Part shown: positions 9,340 through 18,498 of the stretch, in pieces | Position numbering within the stretch: the stretch's first letter is position 1 | Layout: every line of letters begins with the position of its first letter | Assembly (NCBI RefSeq): GCF_008312935.1 | Contig: NZ_VSZO01000001.1 | Span: 868,001 to 932,000, forward strand | Direction: 5' to 3' | DNA length: 64,000 nucleotides | From: Roseiconus lacunae | Lineage (GTDB): Bacteria; Planctomycetota; Planctomycetia; Pirellulales; Pirellulaceae | Position numbers and translations under genes: made by a program | The notes under the pieces: model-generated | What the model was told of the DNA's origin: nothing | Database searches by the model: none | What the model saw: the letters and a program-made list of their open reading frames with translations, nothing else

Positions 9340-10143
9340 TTAAATCTGCTGATCTTCGTAGTACGCCCGAATATGTGCCTCGGCACCATCGAATCCGTCG
9401 GGGTGGATCGAGCACGCACAGACGAACTCGGCCTTCTCATCACTGGTCGCGAAGATCACGCAGTAACGCTGATAAAAATCGACTGGATTCATCGCATCTT
9501 CCCCGCCAAAGTGCGTCGGTGCCTCTGTCATTAGCCCCGTTGGACCAACAGCATCACAATTATTACCGATTCCAAAGACTACAAACTGAACGTCAGCACC
9601 AAGCCGAGCCTGGTACTTTGCCACATCAATACCAAGACTCTCAACCGAAGGCCCCGCTGGATTGATCACCGCGACCGCCTCTCCGTCAGCGAGTTGCCGT
9701 GCTGTAGCGAAGTTAACCGATGGATCATTCGGGACCGAGTCGAGCGTGGCACTATCGGGAACAGTGACGGCAGTGTGGTCATAGACATGAGACACACCGA
9801 TGGCAACAAGATTGGCCGCCTGATCGGCAGTCAAAGTCCCTTGCAACACCTCTCCACCGGCATCCGCCCCCGGTAATTGACTGAACAACCCGCCGCCCTC
9901 AAGAAGCGAATCGTAGCCATTGGGATACTTCACATCGCCGGTATAGCTAGTGATCCACAGCTTGTTGATCTCTGGGATCGTGGTCGAGCACTTGGCGAAG
10001 TGCGTCTTGGCCAAGAAGTTCGGCAGCATTGGGACAATCAGTCCGCCAAGGGCGACCAAGATCGTCAACACAACGACCAATTCAATTAATGTCAAACCGG
10101 AGCGTCGCTGGGAATCACGTGCGTGAAGCTCTCGCATATCCAT
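9340..10143 (-). CDS. type II secretion pseudopilin (first of three)
   Basis: 267 residues. The leader MDMRELHARDSQRRSG is followed by the classical prepilin site G before LTLIELVVVLTILVALGGLIV with Glu at +5. It is the first gene of the secretion operon and the only one of the three pseudopilins with the standard Gly before the cleavage site. The remainder (KTHFAKCSTTIPEINKLW..., ending AYYEDQQI) shows no further motif I recognise. It lacks the WxGPYL motif of the other two, so it may be a minor pseudopilin of a different type. Confidence 0.82.
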   Translation of the reverse strand: MDMRELHARDSQRRSGLTLIELVVVLTILVALGGLIVPMLPNFLAKTHFAKCSTTIPEINKLWITSYTGDVKYPNGYDSLLEGGGLFSQLPGADAGGEVLQGTLTADQAANLVAIGVSHVYDHTAVTVPDSATLDSVPNDPSVNFATARQLADGEAVAVINPAGPSVESLGIDVAKYQARLGADVQFVVFGIGNNCDAVGPTGLMTEAPTHFGGEDAMNPVDFYQRYCVIFATSDEKAEFVCACSIHPDGFDGAEAHIRAYYEDQQI

Positions 10144-10713
10144 TCGTCAAACCTTCATTCACTCGGAGCAATGAAATCTTCGATTCATGGCGGTGACCCG
10201 ATCGGCCAGATGGATCACTCCTATCCCGAACCGATCGCGACCAACGATCAACCTTCCACAAATTGTAGCATCTGCTACGGTTTCCGATTGTAGCAGTGGC
10301 TACGGATCAAACAAGAGGGTTCATATGAAATTCATCGATCGCCCGTACGTTGGTATCGATACACCTTTGAATCCACCGCCCGCGATTGGGACAACCGCAG
10401 CGTTAAAGCATCGTCTTTGCCAGGACAGACGAGACCGACGGAGACACGAATCTCCCGCTCGCCGCGGTGCCGTCTGTTGCGGGACTCGGTGATGCAGTCC
10501 CATTGGACCAACCGAATGGCGTTCGCATGGTTTCAGCGCAGTTTCCGGCGCTGATGCCAGTCGTCGGGTAAGCCGAACCCAAACGTTGGGCCTAGTCGGA
10601 GCACTGCAGCATTCAGCACACGGCTTCCGGACAGACCGTCGACGCCACATGACTTCCATCACCGAACCGGGATTGGAGCGGTAGATGCACGAGCGAGATG
10701 AATCTAATTCGTG
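10144..10713. other. 570-bp intergenic region upstream of the secretion operon
   Basis: No protein-coding gene is supported. It must hold the promoter of the minus-strand secretion operon and the end of the mntR transcript. It carries two tandem palindromes (listed separately) and, near 10570-10600, a short stretch resembling the flank of the dispersed intergenic repeat (AACCCAAACGTTGGG). Confidence 0.5.
10265..10303. promoter_or_regulatory. tandem palindromes, candidate operator
   Basis: Two 14-bp palindromes lie 25 bp apart centre to centre. GTAGCATCTGCTAC at 10265-10278 has perfect 6-bp arms, and GTAGCAGTGGCTAC at 10290-10303 has 5-bp arms. Both are preceded by ATTGTAG or GATTGTAG and followed by GG, so they are also direct repeats of one another. 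They lie about 120-160 bp upstream of the first pseudopilin start. A dimeric regulator could bind them; which one is unknown. Confidence 0.45.
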
Positions 10714-11127
10714 TCAGATTTCATCGTTAAGTCGTCGGGTCAACGCTTGCAGTTTTTCGAGCGTTTTGGGGCTGACATGATGCTCGATACCTTCGGTATC
10801 AAGCGCCGCGGTGGCTTCATCCACCCCCAAGGCGAGCAAAAATTCATGGACAATCTGGTGGCGTTTCCAAGATTTCTCAGCAAGTTTTTTGCCTTTGGCA
10901 GTCAATGTGATCGGTCGATAAGGCTCGGTTTTCAGCAATCCCTCGCCGACTAATCGACCAACGATACGGGACACGGTGACATGACTAACACCGAAAAAAC
11001 CGGCCAAATCACCGACCCGGCAATTCCCTTTTGAATCTATGAATTCGGCCACCGCTTCCACATAGTCCTCCGCTGTCTCAAGCGCGTGATCACGTCGTGT
11101 GCGCTGATGTGGATCGGGCTTTGCCAT
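10714..11127 (-). CDS. mntR: MntR/DtxR-family metal-dependent transcriptional regulator
   Basis: 137 residues from the ATG at 11127. It has the DtxR/MntR layout: an N-terminal winged helix-turn-helix (AEDYVEAVAEFIDSKG, then VGDLAGFFGVSHVTVSRIVGRLVGEGLLK) and a dimerisation/metal-binding domain (KRHQIVHEFLLALGV...GIEHHVSPKTLEKL). The YVEAV, HxxVxxF and EGIEHH residues correspond to the metal-binding positions of MntR. There is no SH3-like third domain, as in MntR and unlike DtxR. The family represses manganese uptake genes when Mn(II) is bound. No manganese transporter is adjacent. It diverges from the secretin gene across 411 bp. Confidence 0.88.
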   Translation of the reverse strand: MAKPDPHQRTRRDHALETAEDYVEAVAEFIDSKGNCRVGDLAGFFGVSHVTVSRIVGRLVGEGLLKTEPYRPITLTAKGKKLAEKSWKRHQIVHEFLLALGVDEATAALDTEGIEHHVSPKTLEKLQALTRRLNDEI

Positions 11128-11538
11128 TGGGGCGCGAGACTTGGGCGACAAAAGAAGACGGGATTTTGCGAAGCAGATTGAGAGTCTAGCACGAGACTCT
11201 CTCTCAAACCATCGGCCGCGTGACCGCTGATATTCGAGTCCCCCGCCGCTAGCAACAGCTGCGATCAATCGATCACGATGAAACCGAAGAGATTTGTCAT
11301 TTGTCATCTGTCATGTTTCATTTCCAAGGAGCATACCAACCAAAACGCCGCAACATCGGCCTCGTCTTCCATACCTCCAATGACAAGTCACGATTCCGCC
11401 TGTCTGGATCGTCGCGAACACGAACAAACGCGCCCCACAAAACCCGCAAAACCAACTCAAGCCGCAAGGTCAGAGACGCCGATACATGCTTCTGGGTCGG
11501 GTCCACCATTGGAGTTCCTATACGATGAAGGTACGCCT
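11128..11538. other. divergent promoter region mntR / secretin with 7-bp tandem repeat
   Basis: Holds the promoters of mntR (minus) and the secretin (plus). At 11293-11320 there are four tandem 7-bp units (TTTGTCA twice, TCTGTCA, TGTTTCA). A reading frame in phase with the secretin is open from 11278, but the encoded segment is basic and unlike a secreted protein, so I treat it as untranslated leader. Confidence 0.4.
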
Positions 11539-13641
11539 GTGCGTGCGATCAAACACGTTGCTTTGCTATGGCTTTTTCTGGGGGTAATCTCGGATTCTTC
11601 TCATGCCCAGCAAATCACCGATCTGCCCGTAGAGGAGTTTTCTCGCTCGCCGCAAACGGCCCGTGAACGTGGCGATCTATTTCGCAGACAACTGAACAGT
11701 CCTACCGGGGAACGCGGTGAATCCGGTCTCAATTCGCCCCAGAATTCCGCGCGAGTCCTCCCCGAATCTGCGACTCGCTTGATCACCAAAGTCGAATTCG
11801 ACAACGTTCCCCTCGCTCAGGCGATGCAAACGCTTTCGAAAGAAGTCGGGCTGAATGTCATCTCCAGCGCCCAGGCGGGCCAGCAGCCGATCACCGTTTA
11901 CCTTGAAGAGGTAACGGCCATCGATGCCATTGACGCCATCGTCAAAGCAAATGGGTTGTTCTACCGCATTGAAGATCAATCTGGCATCATCCGGATCGCA
12001 ACGCGAGATGAATATGTCAGCGACCTGACCAACTTTCGTGAAGAAGAAACGCGAGTCTTCACGCTGTTGTATCCCAATCCAACGGCGGTGGCACAAGCGA
12101 TCCAGCACATGTATGGAAACCGTGTACAGCTCAATCAGGCTGACAACGACTTTCAAGATTTGATCGAACTGACACAACGATTCAATAAGTTCGACATCGT
12201 TGACGGGCGAGCGTTGGGACTGGGAACGTTCGGCGGAGGTTTGGGTGGCAGCGGCTTGGGAGGCGGCCTAGGTAGTGGAATCGGGGGCGGACTTGGTGCT
12301 TTCGGCGGTGGTTTGAACGGAATCGGCGGCGGCCAAGGGGCGTTCGGTTTTGGTTTGACAAATCGCTCGCGGTCACGAGTCAACGTTGCCGCCGAAGCAA
12401 TCGAAGAACGGGAAGAGCAACGAGAGTTGTTCAAAGACGTATTACAGGAGATAGAAAACGCTCGTGGCAATGGCGGATTGACAGACGAGCAGCAGGCTGA
12501 GATCTCGCGTCGTAGTCAAGCAACAATCTTCGTTTCGACCATCCGCCGAAACAATCAAGTCGTAGTTCGAACGAGCGATCCCAATACGATGGAGCAAATT
12601 GCTCAGTTAATCGCGCAGTTGGATGTACCAACGCCAACGGTCCTGTTAGAAGTCAAAGTATTGCGAGTCGAATTAGCCGACGGTCTCAACAGCGCCTTTG
12701 AATACTTTGGCGGTGACACCGATGTCGCGGGAGCGTTTTCCGACGGGACGCCGTTTAGCGTTCCACCTGCGGTTCCTTTTCCGGGCGGAACCGCCGTATC
12801 GCGAACGCTTGGGGAAGGTTTGGGAATTTCCCGCAACGTCCCTGGCGCTCTCACCTTTCAAGTGATCGACGATAACTTCCGGTTTCGTATGCAATTACTG
12901 GAAAGCAAAAACCGAGTCACGGCCTTGGCATCACCTTTAATCCTGACCGCCAACAACGAAGTCAGCCGTATTTTTGTCGGTGACACGCTACCGTTCACCG
13001 TGGGATTTACACCCGGGCAGATCGTCGGCGGCGTAGTTGGGGGTGTCGGCGGGGCGGTCGCTCCGACTCCGATTACCGAACTACGCGATGTGGGCCAATC
13101 ATTGTTGATCACTCCTAACATCAACTCTGATCGTACGGTGACACTTCGAATCGTTGAAGAGAATAGCGAACGTATTCTCGGTGGCGCTTCGATTCCTGTT
13201 CCCTCCACCGATGGCACAACCGTGACCACCGTGAACGTGGACACGGTCCGCAGGAGAAGCGTTACCGGAACGGTAGTCGCCCAAGACGGGATGGCGGTTG
13301 CGCTGGGCGGCTTGATCGAAGAACAGGTGACCGACACGCGTGATCAAATCCCGATTCTCGGTGACATCCCAAAGATCGGTTTCCTGTTCCGTCGGCAGGC
13401 AACCGGACGGCAGCGCAGTGAGTTGATCGTGATGGTTCGACCATACATCTTCAACACACCTGCCGAAGCGGCACAACGAAGCCAATGTGTCGTTTCCGAA
13501 AACTCCTTGCATCCCAGTGGTCCGGATCCTGTCGGCTCGATGAATACCTACTTGCCTTGCGAAGTCATCCGTCCCGACCCGGAATGTACTGACCGAGCCT
13601 GCTTACTCCGACTGCACAATGTGGTTCCGGCGATCTACTAG
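11539..13641 (+). CDS. gspD: type II/IV secretin (GspD/PilQ family) outer-membrane channel
   Basis: 700 residues from a GTG at 11539, preceded by AAGG and followed directly by a signal peptide (LLWLFLGVISDSSHAQQ). An N-terminal ring-forming domain (VEFDNVPLAQAMQTLSKEVGLNVI, like STN/N0), then NolW-type domains (ETRVFTLLYPNPTAVAQAI..., QATIFVSTIRRNNQVVVRTSD) lead to the C-terminal secretin barrel with the conserved VALGGLIEEQVTDTRDQIPILGDIP segment. Between the N-domains lies a glycine-rich insert encoded at about 12220-12360, of unknown role. The barrel forms the outer-membrane exit channel of the machine encoded on the other strand. After the barrel there are about 60 residues with several cysteines. 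Confidence 0.93.
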   Translation: MRAIKHVALLWLFLGVISDSSHAQQITDLPVEEFSRSPQTARERGDLFRRQLNSPTGERGESGLNSPQNSARVLPESATRLITKVEFDNVPLAQAMQTLSKEVGLNVISSAQAGQQPITVYLEEVTAIDAIDAIVKANGLFYRIEDQSGIIRIATRDEYVSDLTNFREEETRVFTLLYPNPTAVAQAIQHMYGNRVQLNQADNDFQDLIELTQRFNKFDIVDGRALGLGTFGGGLGGSGLGGGLGSGIGGGLGAFGGGLNGIGGGQGAFGFGLTNRSRSRVNVAAEAIEEREEQRELFKDVLQEIENARGNGGLTDEQQAEISRRSQATIFVSTIRRNNQVVVRTSDPNTMEQIAQLIAQLDVPTPTVLLEVKVLRVELADGLNSAFEYFGGDTDVAGAFSDGTPFSVPPAVPFPGGTAVSRTLGEGLGISRNVPGALTFQVIDDNFRFRMQLLESKNRVTALASPLILTANNEVSRIFVGDTLPFTVGFTPGQIVGGVVGGVGGAVAPTPITELRDVGQSLLITPNINSDRTVTLRIVEENSERILGGASIPVPSTDGTTVTTVNVDTVRRRSVTGTVVAQDGMAVALGGLIEEQVTDTRDQIPILGDIPKIGFLFRRQATGRQRSELIVMVRPYIFNTPAEAAQRSQCVVSENSLHPSGPDPVGSMNTYLPCEVIRPDPECTDRACLLRLHNVVPAIY

Positions 13642-13673
13642 TGTCTCGTCTCGACCAAACGTTTGGGTTCGAC

Positions 13674-13740
13674 TTATCAGCCGACGGGCGTTGGCCCCGG
13701 TTATATTGCGGAAACCGTGGTTAATGTCATCCCGCTAAAC
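13674..13740. repeat. dispersed intergenic palindromic repeat, copy 1
   Basis: Begins TTATCAGCCGACGGGCG and ends near CCCGCTAAAC. It is about 67 bp and imperfectly palindromic. Its 30-bp upstream flank (CAAACGTTTGGGTTCG) is shared with copy 4 at 57321. It sits directly after the secretin gene. Confidence 0.7.
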
Positions 13741-13781
13741 CTTCATTCAGATGTTGAGGCCACACGAGGGAGGACGATGCG

Positions 13782-15395
13782 ATGCCAAATACACTCATGA
13801 AGCTGCCGACTTACTCCCGGACATTTCGTATCGATGCCGATCATCTGATCGCGTGTCTTGCGTTTTGCAGTTTTCTCGTATCAAGCAGCGGATGCACGCT
13901 CGTTTCCAAGCGGCTCCCCGACAAAAATGAAACCGCATCACCCCAAGCTTCGATCGGTGACCGCGCCGAAGCAGCGTCGAGTGCCATGCGAGTATCAAAC
14001 CCTCCGGCACAACAGATACGCTTCGACGGACAAGAACAATTGCTCGGCGGAGGCTCTTGCCAAGCGATGCCGCCAAAGGATTTGGCGAATCAACTTACCG
14101 AGTTGATCGAACAAAAGAAGCTCCGCTCCGCGGCTACCTTGGTACAACTTCATCAACGCTCGGCCTGCCGGTTACTACTCGGCCAACCGGCACACGTTCA
14201 GCCTGACGTCTCTGCCGCAGTGTTGACACTTGTCTCGGACGTGATCGACGACGGAACCGGCAAGACGAATTGGCGAAGCCTTGTTGATCGCTTCCAGACC
14301 GATACGACGCGAGCGTCTCAGTGGCACACTACCCTCGCATCGCTAGGTGCGTCCGGCGAAGTTTCCTCAACATCTCAGGATCAGATTCACCGGTTAAAGC
14401 TGCTCTCTTCAGAACTTGAAAGTCCGTTGCTGCAGATCGAATCGTTGCGATTGGAAGGGCAGTTCCGAATCGCATTGGGGAAAACTTCTTTGGCACTTGA
14501 ATCCCTGGTCTCTGCCGCAGAATTGGCCGCTCAGCATGGCCTCTCAAACTTGGCGTCTGACCTATGGTTGATGTCCTGTGAAGCGTCGCTACGACTTGAC
14601 CAAATCGAACAGTCACGTCAGTGCTGGAACGCTGCCGTTTCCAGCGGGCTCGCTTCGATGCATACTCGAGGCGCGAACCAAGGTTTACCGACGATCGATA
14701 CGGTGTTCTGGGAACAGGCAGTCCGATTGGCACATCCCGGTGACAGACTACCGAAAGAACTTACGGTCACGTTGGCTCCTTGGCATTCACGCCTCGGTAT
14801 TCGAATGGACGGTTCATTGACGCCAGAAGTTGCCCTTTGGTCGGCGATCGCGGAATACCAGCTCGCAACTGGCCAGCCTCATCTAGCATCGCTTTCGATC
14901 AAGCGAGCCGAAACGATCGATGCGACGTCAACCCAAGTTCGATCGTTCCTTCAAATCGCGCTTGCTCGATCAATGGCCGCGCAAGGACAACAGGCGGTCG
15001 CCACGACAATTTTGGGCACATTGACCGAATCGGATAATCCACGAATCCGAGCGTCGAGTCTGGCAACACTCGGCTCGATCAAAATCCAAAGTGGCGCATA
15101 CGAACAAGGAAGCAAATTTCTCGGACAGGCGCTGTCGATCCGTGGCGCGGAAGACTGGCCAGGAAGACTGGCCGCCGAAGCAGACTTGGCGAATGCCCGT
15201 TTGATCATGGGCGATCTTGATAACGCATTGCAAAACCTGCATGCCGTTCAAGCACAAATGCTGAAGGACAATCGGTGGCAATCTCTTTGCCAATCACTCG
15301 CCAACGAAGCCGCGATCCTTCACTTGGAAGGCCGAAAGGAAGAAGCCGAGCTGATTCGCCAACGGATCGATTCGATCGAAAGTCGAATGCTCTAG
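13782..15395 (+). CDS. TPR-type lipoprotein associated with the secretin
   Basis: 537 residues; a good ribosome binding site (GGGAGGA) lies 7 bases before the ATG. The N-terminus has a hydrophobic segment ending in a lipobox (FLVSSSGC, Cys near residue 38), so it should be lipid-anchored. The rest is almost entirely helical with repeated A/L-rich 34-residue-like units (for example ASSLATLGSIKIQSGAYEQGSKFLGQAL and LAAEADLANARLIMGDLDNALQNLHAV), typical of tetratricopeptide repeats. It follows the secretin by 140 bp in the same direction, so it may act like a pilotin or PilF-type assembly factor; that role is inference. No enzyme motif is seen. Confidence 0.7.
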   Translation: MPNTLMKLPTYSRTFRIDADHLIACLAFCSFLVSSSGCTLVSKRLPDKNETASPQASIGDRAEAASSAMRVSNPPAQQIRFDGQEQLLGGGSCQAMPPKDLANQLTELIEQKKLRSAATLVQLHQRSACRLLLGQPAHVQPDVSAAVLTLVSDVIDDGTGKTNWRSLVDRFQTDTTRASQWHTTLASLGASGEVSSTSQDQIHRLKLLSSELESPLLQIESLRLEGQFRIALGKTSLALESLVSAAELAAQHGLSNLASDLWLMSCEASLRLDQIEQSRQCWNAAVSSGLASMHTRGANQGLPTIDTVFWEQAVRLAHPGDRLPKELTVTLAPWHSRLGIRMDGSLTPEVALWSAIAEYQLATGQPHLASLSIKRAETIDATSTQVRSFLQIALARSMAAQGQQAVATTILGTLTESDNPRIRASSLATLGSIKIQSGAYEQGSKFLGQALSIRGAEDWPGRLAAEADLANARLIMGDLDNALQNLHAVQAQMLKDNRWQSLCQSLANEAAILHLEGRKEEAELIRQRIDSIESRML

Positions 15396-15420
15396 TGTTT
15401 CGATCCAGTTCGCTATTAGG

Positions 15421-15484
15421 ATTAGCCGATCGGTGTTAGCCACGTCTTCGGTGCAACGACCGGGGCTGACGCCCATCGGCTGAT
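15421..15484. repeat. dispersed intergenic palindromic repeat, copy 2
   Basis: ATTAGCCGATCGGTGTTAGC through GCCCATCGGCTGATG; the arms ATTAGCCGAT and ATCGGCTGAT are near-perfect inverted repeats. It is in the opposite orientation to copy 1, between the convergent TPR lipoprotein and aldolase genes. Confidence 0.75.
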
Positions 15485-15598
15485 GAATCGAAACCGAACA
15501 CTTGATCTAGACGAAGGAATCGGTCTCCACCAGAGATTTGATACCGTCTGGCTTCCAGGCGCTTGAGAGCCTCGCGTTCACTACTACGAGCGAGCGAA

Positions 15599-16891
15599 TC
15601 AATGAAGCCCAAACGCCGTACAGAGTTCATCAATCACTTGGTCGGACATTGCTGATACTTCGCCGATCGCTCCCGCATTGATTACCGCTTCTGCGGTCGA
15701 TTCGAGAACTTCCAATCGATCGAAGGCATCGAGGACAGTCGACCCGGTAACGAGTACGCCGTCGTTCTGCAACATCGCGGCCGGATTCGAAGCCGAAACG
15801 AATTCAGCGATTTGACCATCATCTTGATACTGAATCCCATAGGGAACTCGCTGAACATCACGCAAAAAGACATAGCTTTCTGGAATCGTGCGGACATCCA
15901 ATGGAACATCAGTCACGCTGAACGCCGTCGCGTTCACCGGGTGGGCGAACACGATCGCATGAACGCCCGGATGCTTCTTGTAAACAGCTTGATGAGCGCG
16001 GGCGGCCCGACTCGCTTGTTTTCCACCTTCACGCTCGTTACCACGTACGAGTACGAAGTCGTCCGCTTGCAATAGTTCGCGGTCTTTCTGGGTCGGTGTG
16101 ATCAAGAATGAATCCTCACTAACCCGTGCGGAAAAACTCCCTTCGGTGCTAATCAAAAGCCGCTGACGGCAACCACGCCGCACGAAGTCACATAGCTGTT
16201 TTCTCAGTTCTAGCTCACATCCAGTGGCATCGTTCGGCGCATAAGAGACAAAATCAACGCTACGATTCGCCGCTTGATTAAGCTGCATCTCATCGAGAAA
16301 CCGCACGTCGCCAAGCTGATTGGCCTTGATCAATGTCTTTCCTGCAAACTCGAACGCTTCGAATCGTTCGAACGCCGCCGCCAGGTTATCGCCCCCAACA
16401 ACCACGCCGTGATTCTCTAAGATGACGCTGTCACATCCGTTTGAAAACGTCTCTGCGATACTCTCGCCTAGTGCTTGACTACCGGGACAAGCATATGGTG
16501 CGAAGCCAACTTTCCCACAGACCGAATGCGCTTGATGGAACAGCCGTGTGTCAGGTAATTTGCGACAAATACTGAACGCAACCAAGGCGACGGGGTGGGC
16601 ATGGACGATCGAGCGAATATCCGGCCGCGCATCATAGATCGCTTTGTGAAATGGAAATTCACTCGACGGCGGATGTCGTCCGTCAGTCGTCCCGTCTTCG
16701 TGAACACAAACGATATCACTACGGGTCAAGTTGCCTTTATCCACCCGTGCGGGCGATATCCAAATGTCGCCAGCCGAGTCGCGGATCGAAATGTTGCCAC
16801 CTGAAGTGGTTGTCATCCGATACCGATAGATACGATCCATCGTCCGCATAATCTCGTCACGTGGATGAATGGTGTTTCGTTGACTGCTCAT
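15599..16891 (-). CDS. two-domain class II aldolase, probable rhamnulose-1-phosphate aldolase
   Basis: 430 residues made of two tandem class II aldolase/adducin domains (about 10-205 and 225-425). Domain 1 keeps the active-site pattern: TSGGNISIR (29-37), SSEFPFH with the catalytic-position Glu78, the zinc ligands His97 and His99 (VHAHP) and His161 (ENHGV). In domain 2 the same positions read FAH (Phe315 for the first His) and QNDGV (Asp377 for His), and no SSE motif is found, so it is probably non-catalytic. In fuculose/rhamnulose-1-phosphate aldolases this reaction gives dihydroxyacetone phosphate and lactaldehyde. The gene is 24 bp downstream of an aldehyde dehydrogenase and near L-rhamnose isomerase. 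Substrate identity is inferred from context. Confidence 0.75.
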   Translation of the reverse strand: MSSQRNTIHPRDEIMRTMDRIYRYRMTTTSGGNISIRDSAGDIWISPARVDKGNLTRSDIVCVHEDGTTDGRHPPSSEFPFHKAIYDARPDIRSIVHAHPVALVAFSICRKLPDTRLFHQAHSVCGKVGFAPYACPGSQALGESIAETFSNGCDSVILENHGVVVGGDNLAAAFERFEAFEFAGKTLIKANQLGDVRFLDEMQLNQAANRSVDFVSYAPNDATGCELELRKQLCDFVRRGCRQRLLISTEGSFSARVSEDSFLITPTQKDRELLQADDFVLVRGNEREGGKQASRAARAHQAVYKKHPGVHAIVFAHPVNATAFSVTDVPLDVRTIPESYVFLRDVQRVPYGIQYQDDGQIAEFVSASNPAAMLQNDGVLVTGSTVLDAFDRLEVLESTAEAVINAGAIGEVSAMSDQVIDELCTAFGLH

Positions 16892-16915
16892 GATATGATT
16901 CGAGATAGTTCAAGG

Positions 16916-18406
16916 TTATCCGAGGGGACGCACAACGGACGTACTGCGGTAGTAATCCATGAGCGTTTCGACTGAAAGGACGCCACCCCCGATGCCGCTT
17001 TTATTGACCCCACCGTACGGCACACCATGTGCGAAAACGTTGTGTGCGTTGATCCAACTGTTCCCGGCAACCATCGATTCGGCCACACGATTGGCCCGTT
17101 CTTTGTCCTTGGTCCAAACGCTATTTGCCAATCCGTAGTCGGTATCATTGGCCATTGCGATTGCCTGTTCTTCGGTTTCGAATGTCGCAATGTAAGCGAC
17201 CGGTCCGAAAATTTCTTCGCGAGCAGCGACGTTGTCTAGCGAACCGGCGAGCAACGTCGGTTTGACATAATTTCCCTCGTATCCTTCGACCTGGGCCGGA
17301 CCGCCTCCACACAGACATTCGGCTCCCTCATTCTTGCCTTTGTCTTGATAACCCAGCACGCGCTGACGTTGCTTTGGGTTGACGACCGGGCCCATTTGGC
17401 TACTCGGATCAAGTGGGTGACCGATCTTTACGTTCTGCATCATTGTTTTGCAGTGCCCGACAAATTCGTCGTAGATGTCTTTTTGAATCAGCCAGCGCGT
17501 CGCATCGCAACACACCTGCCCCGTGTGGAAGGTAATCGCTCCTACGAGTGCTCTCGCAGTGGCTTCGACGTCGACATCATCAAAAACGACGGCCGCGCCC
17601 TTGCCTCCGAGCTCTAATTTGACGGGAACGAGATTCCTTCCGCAGGCTTCACCGACCAATTGCCCGACTTCGGGAGACCCCGTAAACGACATACGTTTAA
17701 TCTGCCGGTTCTGTGACAATGCGGCACCGGCGGTCGCACCGCGTCCGGTCACAACATTGATTACGCCATCGGGTACGCCGACCTCCTTCGCCAATTGTGC
17801 CAGATAGATGGCCGAAAGCGACGTATCCTCGGCGGGCTTGATCACGACCGTGTTGCCGGCGGCAAGTGCCGGCGAAATACCCCAGCCAATCAGTAGGAAC
17901 GGAAAATTCCAAGGAAAAATAAACGCGCACGTTCCCCAAGGCTGCTTCACCGTCCAAGCCTCGTGTCCTTCGACATCAAGCTCAGTTCGTTTTTCGACGT
18001 TGTCGGCCAGACCGACGAAATAACGTAACGTGTCAACAAAGTTTTGGACGTCACCGGCCGCTTGGCCCTGAATTTTCCCGGCATCGAGTGCTTCGATTTG
18101 GGCGATGATCGATTTTCGTGATTCAACCGCATCGGCAAGCTTCAGTAAAATTCCGCGACGCTCTTGTTGTGAAAGGGCTGCCCATGCCGGAAAGGCTGCG
18201 TCGGCTATGCCTACGGCACGATCGATCTCCGACGCATTAAGATCGTGGATGTCGGCAATCTTCTCACCAGACCCCGGATCGATGGTCGCAATCAAGTTGC
18301 CGTCCGCATTGGGAAAATTTTTCCCTCCGACGAACCCCTGCAGCGGAGACTGGCTCAGGAACGTTTCGACTTCGGGCAGTAACGTGAGTTGAAGCGCAGT
18401 GCTCAT
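16916..18406 (-). CDS. NAD(P)-dependent aldehyde dehydrogenase, probable lactaldehyde dehydrogenase
   Basis: 496 residues from the ATG at 18406, full length for the family. Clear motifs are the WNFPFLL segment, KPAEDTSLSA, the cofactor loop FTGSPEVGQ, the general base Glu in LELGGKG and the catalytic Cys in GQVCCDATR. The C-terminal half has EEIFGPV and the PYGGVNKSGIGG closing motif. In rhamnose and fucose breakdown the aldolase releases lactaldehyde, which such an enzyme oxidises to lactate. It is the first gene of a two-gene operon with the aldolase, and its upstream region carries the operator shared with the rhamnose isomerase operon. Betaine-aldehyde-type substrates cannot be excluded from sequence alone. 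Confidence 0.85.
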   Translation of the reverse strand: MSTALQLTLLPEVETFLSQSPLQGFVGGKNFPNADGNLIATIDPGSGEKIADIHDLNASEIDRAVGIADAAFPAWAALSQQERRGILLKLADAVESRKSIIAQIEALDAGKIQGQAAGDVQNFVDTLRYFVGLADNVEKRTELDVEGHEAWTVKQPWGTCAFIFPWNFPFLLIGWGISPALAAGNTVVIKPAEDTSLSAIYLAQLAKEVGVPDGVINVVTGRGATAGAALSQNRQIKRMSFTGSPEVGQLVGEACGRNLVPVKLELGGKGAAVVFDDVDVEATARALVGAITFHTGQVCCDATRWLIQKDIYDEFVGHCKTMMQNVKIGHPLDPSSQMGPVVNPKQRQRVLGYQDKGKNEGAECLCGGGPAQVEGYEGNYVKPTLLAGSLDNVAAREEIFGPVAYIATFETEEQAIAMANDTDYGLANSVWTKDKERANRVAESMVAGNSWINAHNVFAHGVPYGGVNKSGIGGGVLSVETLMDYYRSTSVVRPLG

Positions 18407-18498
18407 TAGATTCTCGCTTGATCCGGGTGTGAATTTGGGTCCGCGACAGCATACCGATTGCAGATACCGGTGCTGCAATGTAGGCGACTTTAATAGCG

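Noticed and set aside
9036-9443. N-terminal extension of the second pseudopilin
   Set aside because: It is Arg/Pro-rich with no protein-like pattern and would place the prepilin leader 136 residues inside the protein.
10560-10610. Sixth copy of the dispersed repeat near 10580
   Set aside because: Only about 15 bp resembles the flank of copies 1 and 4; the palindromic core is missing.
11278-11538. In-frame N-terminal extension of the secretin from 11278
   Set aside because: The segment is basic and hydrophilic and would bury the signal peptide that begins right after the GTG at 11539.
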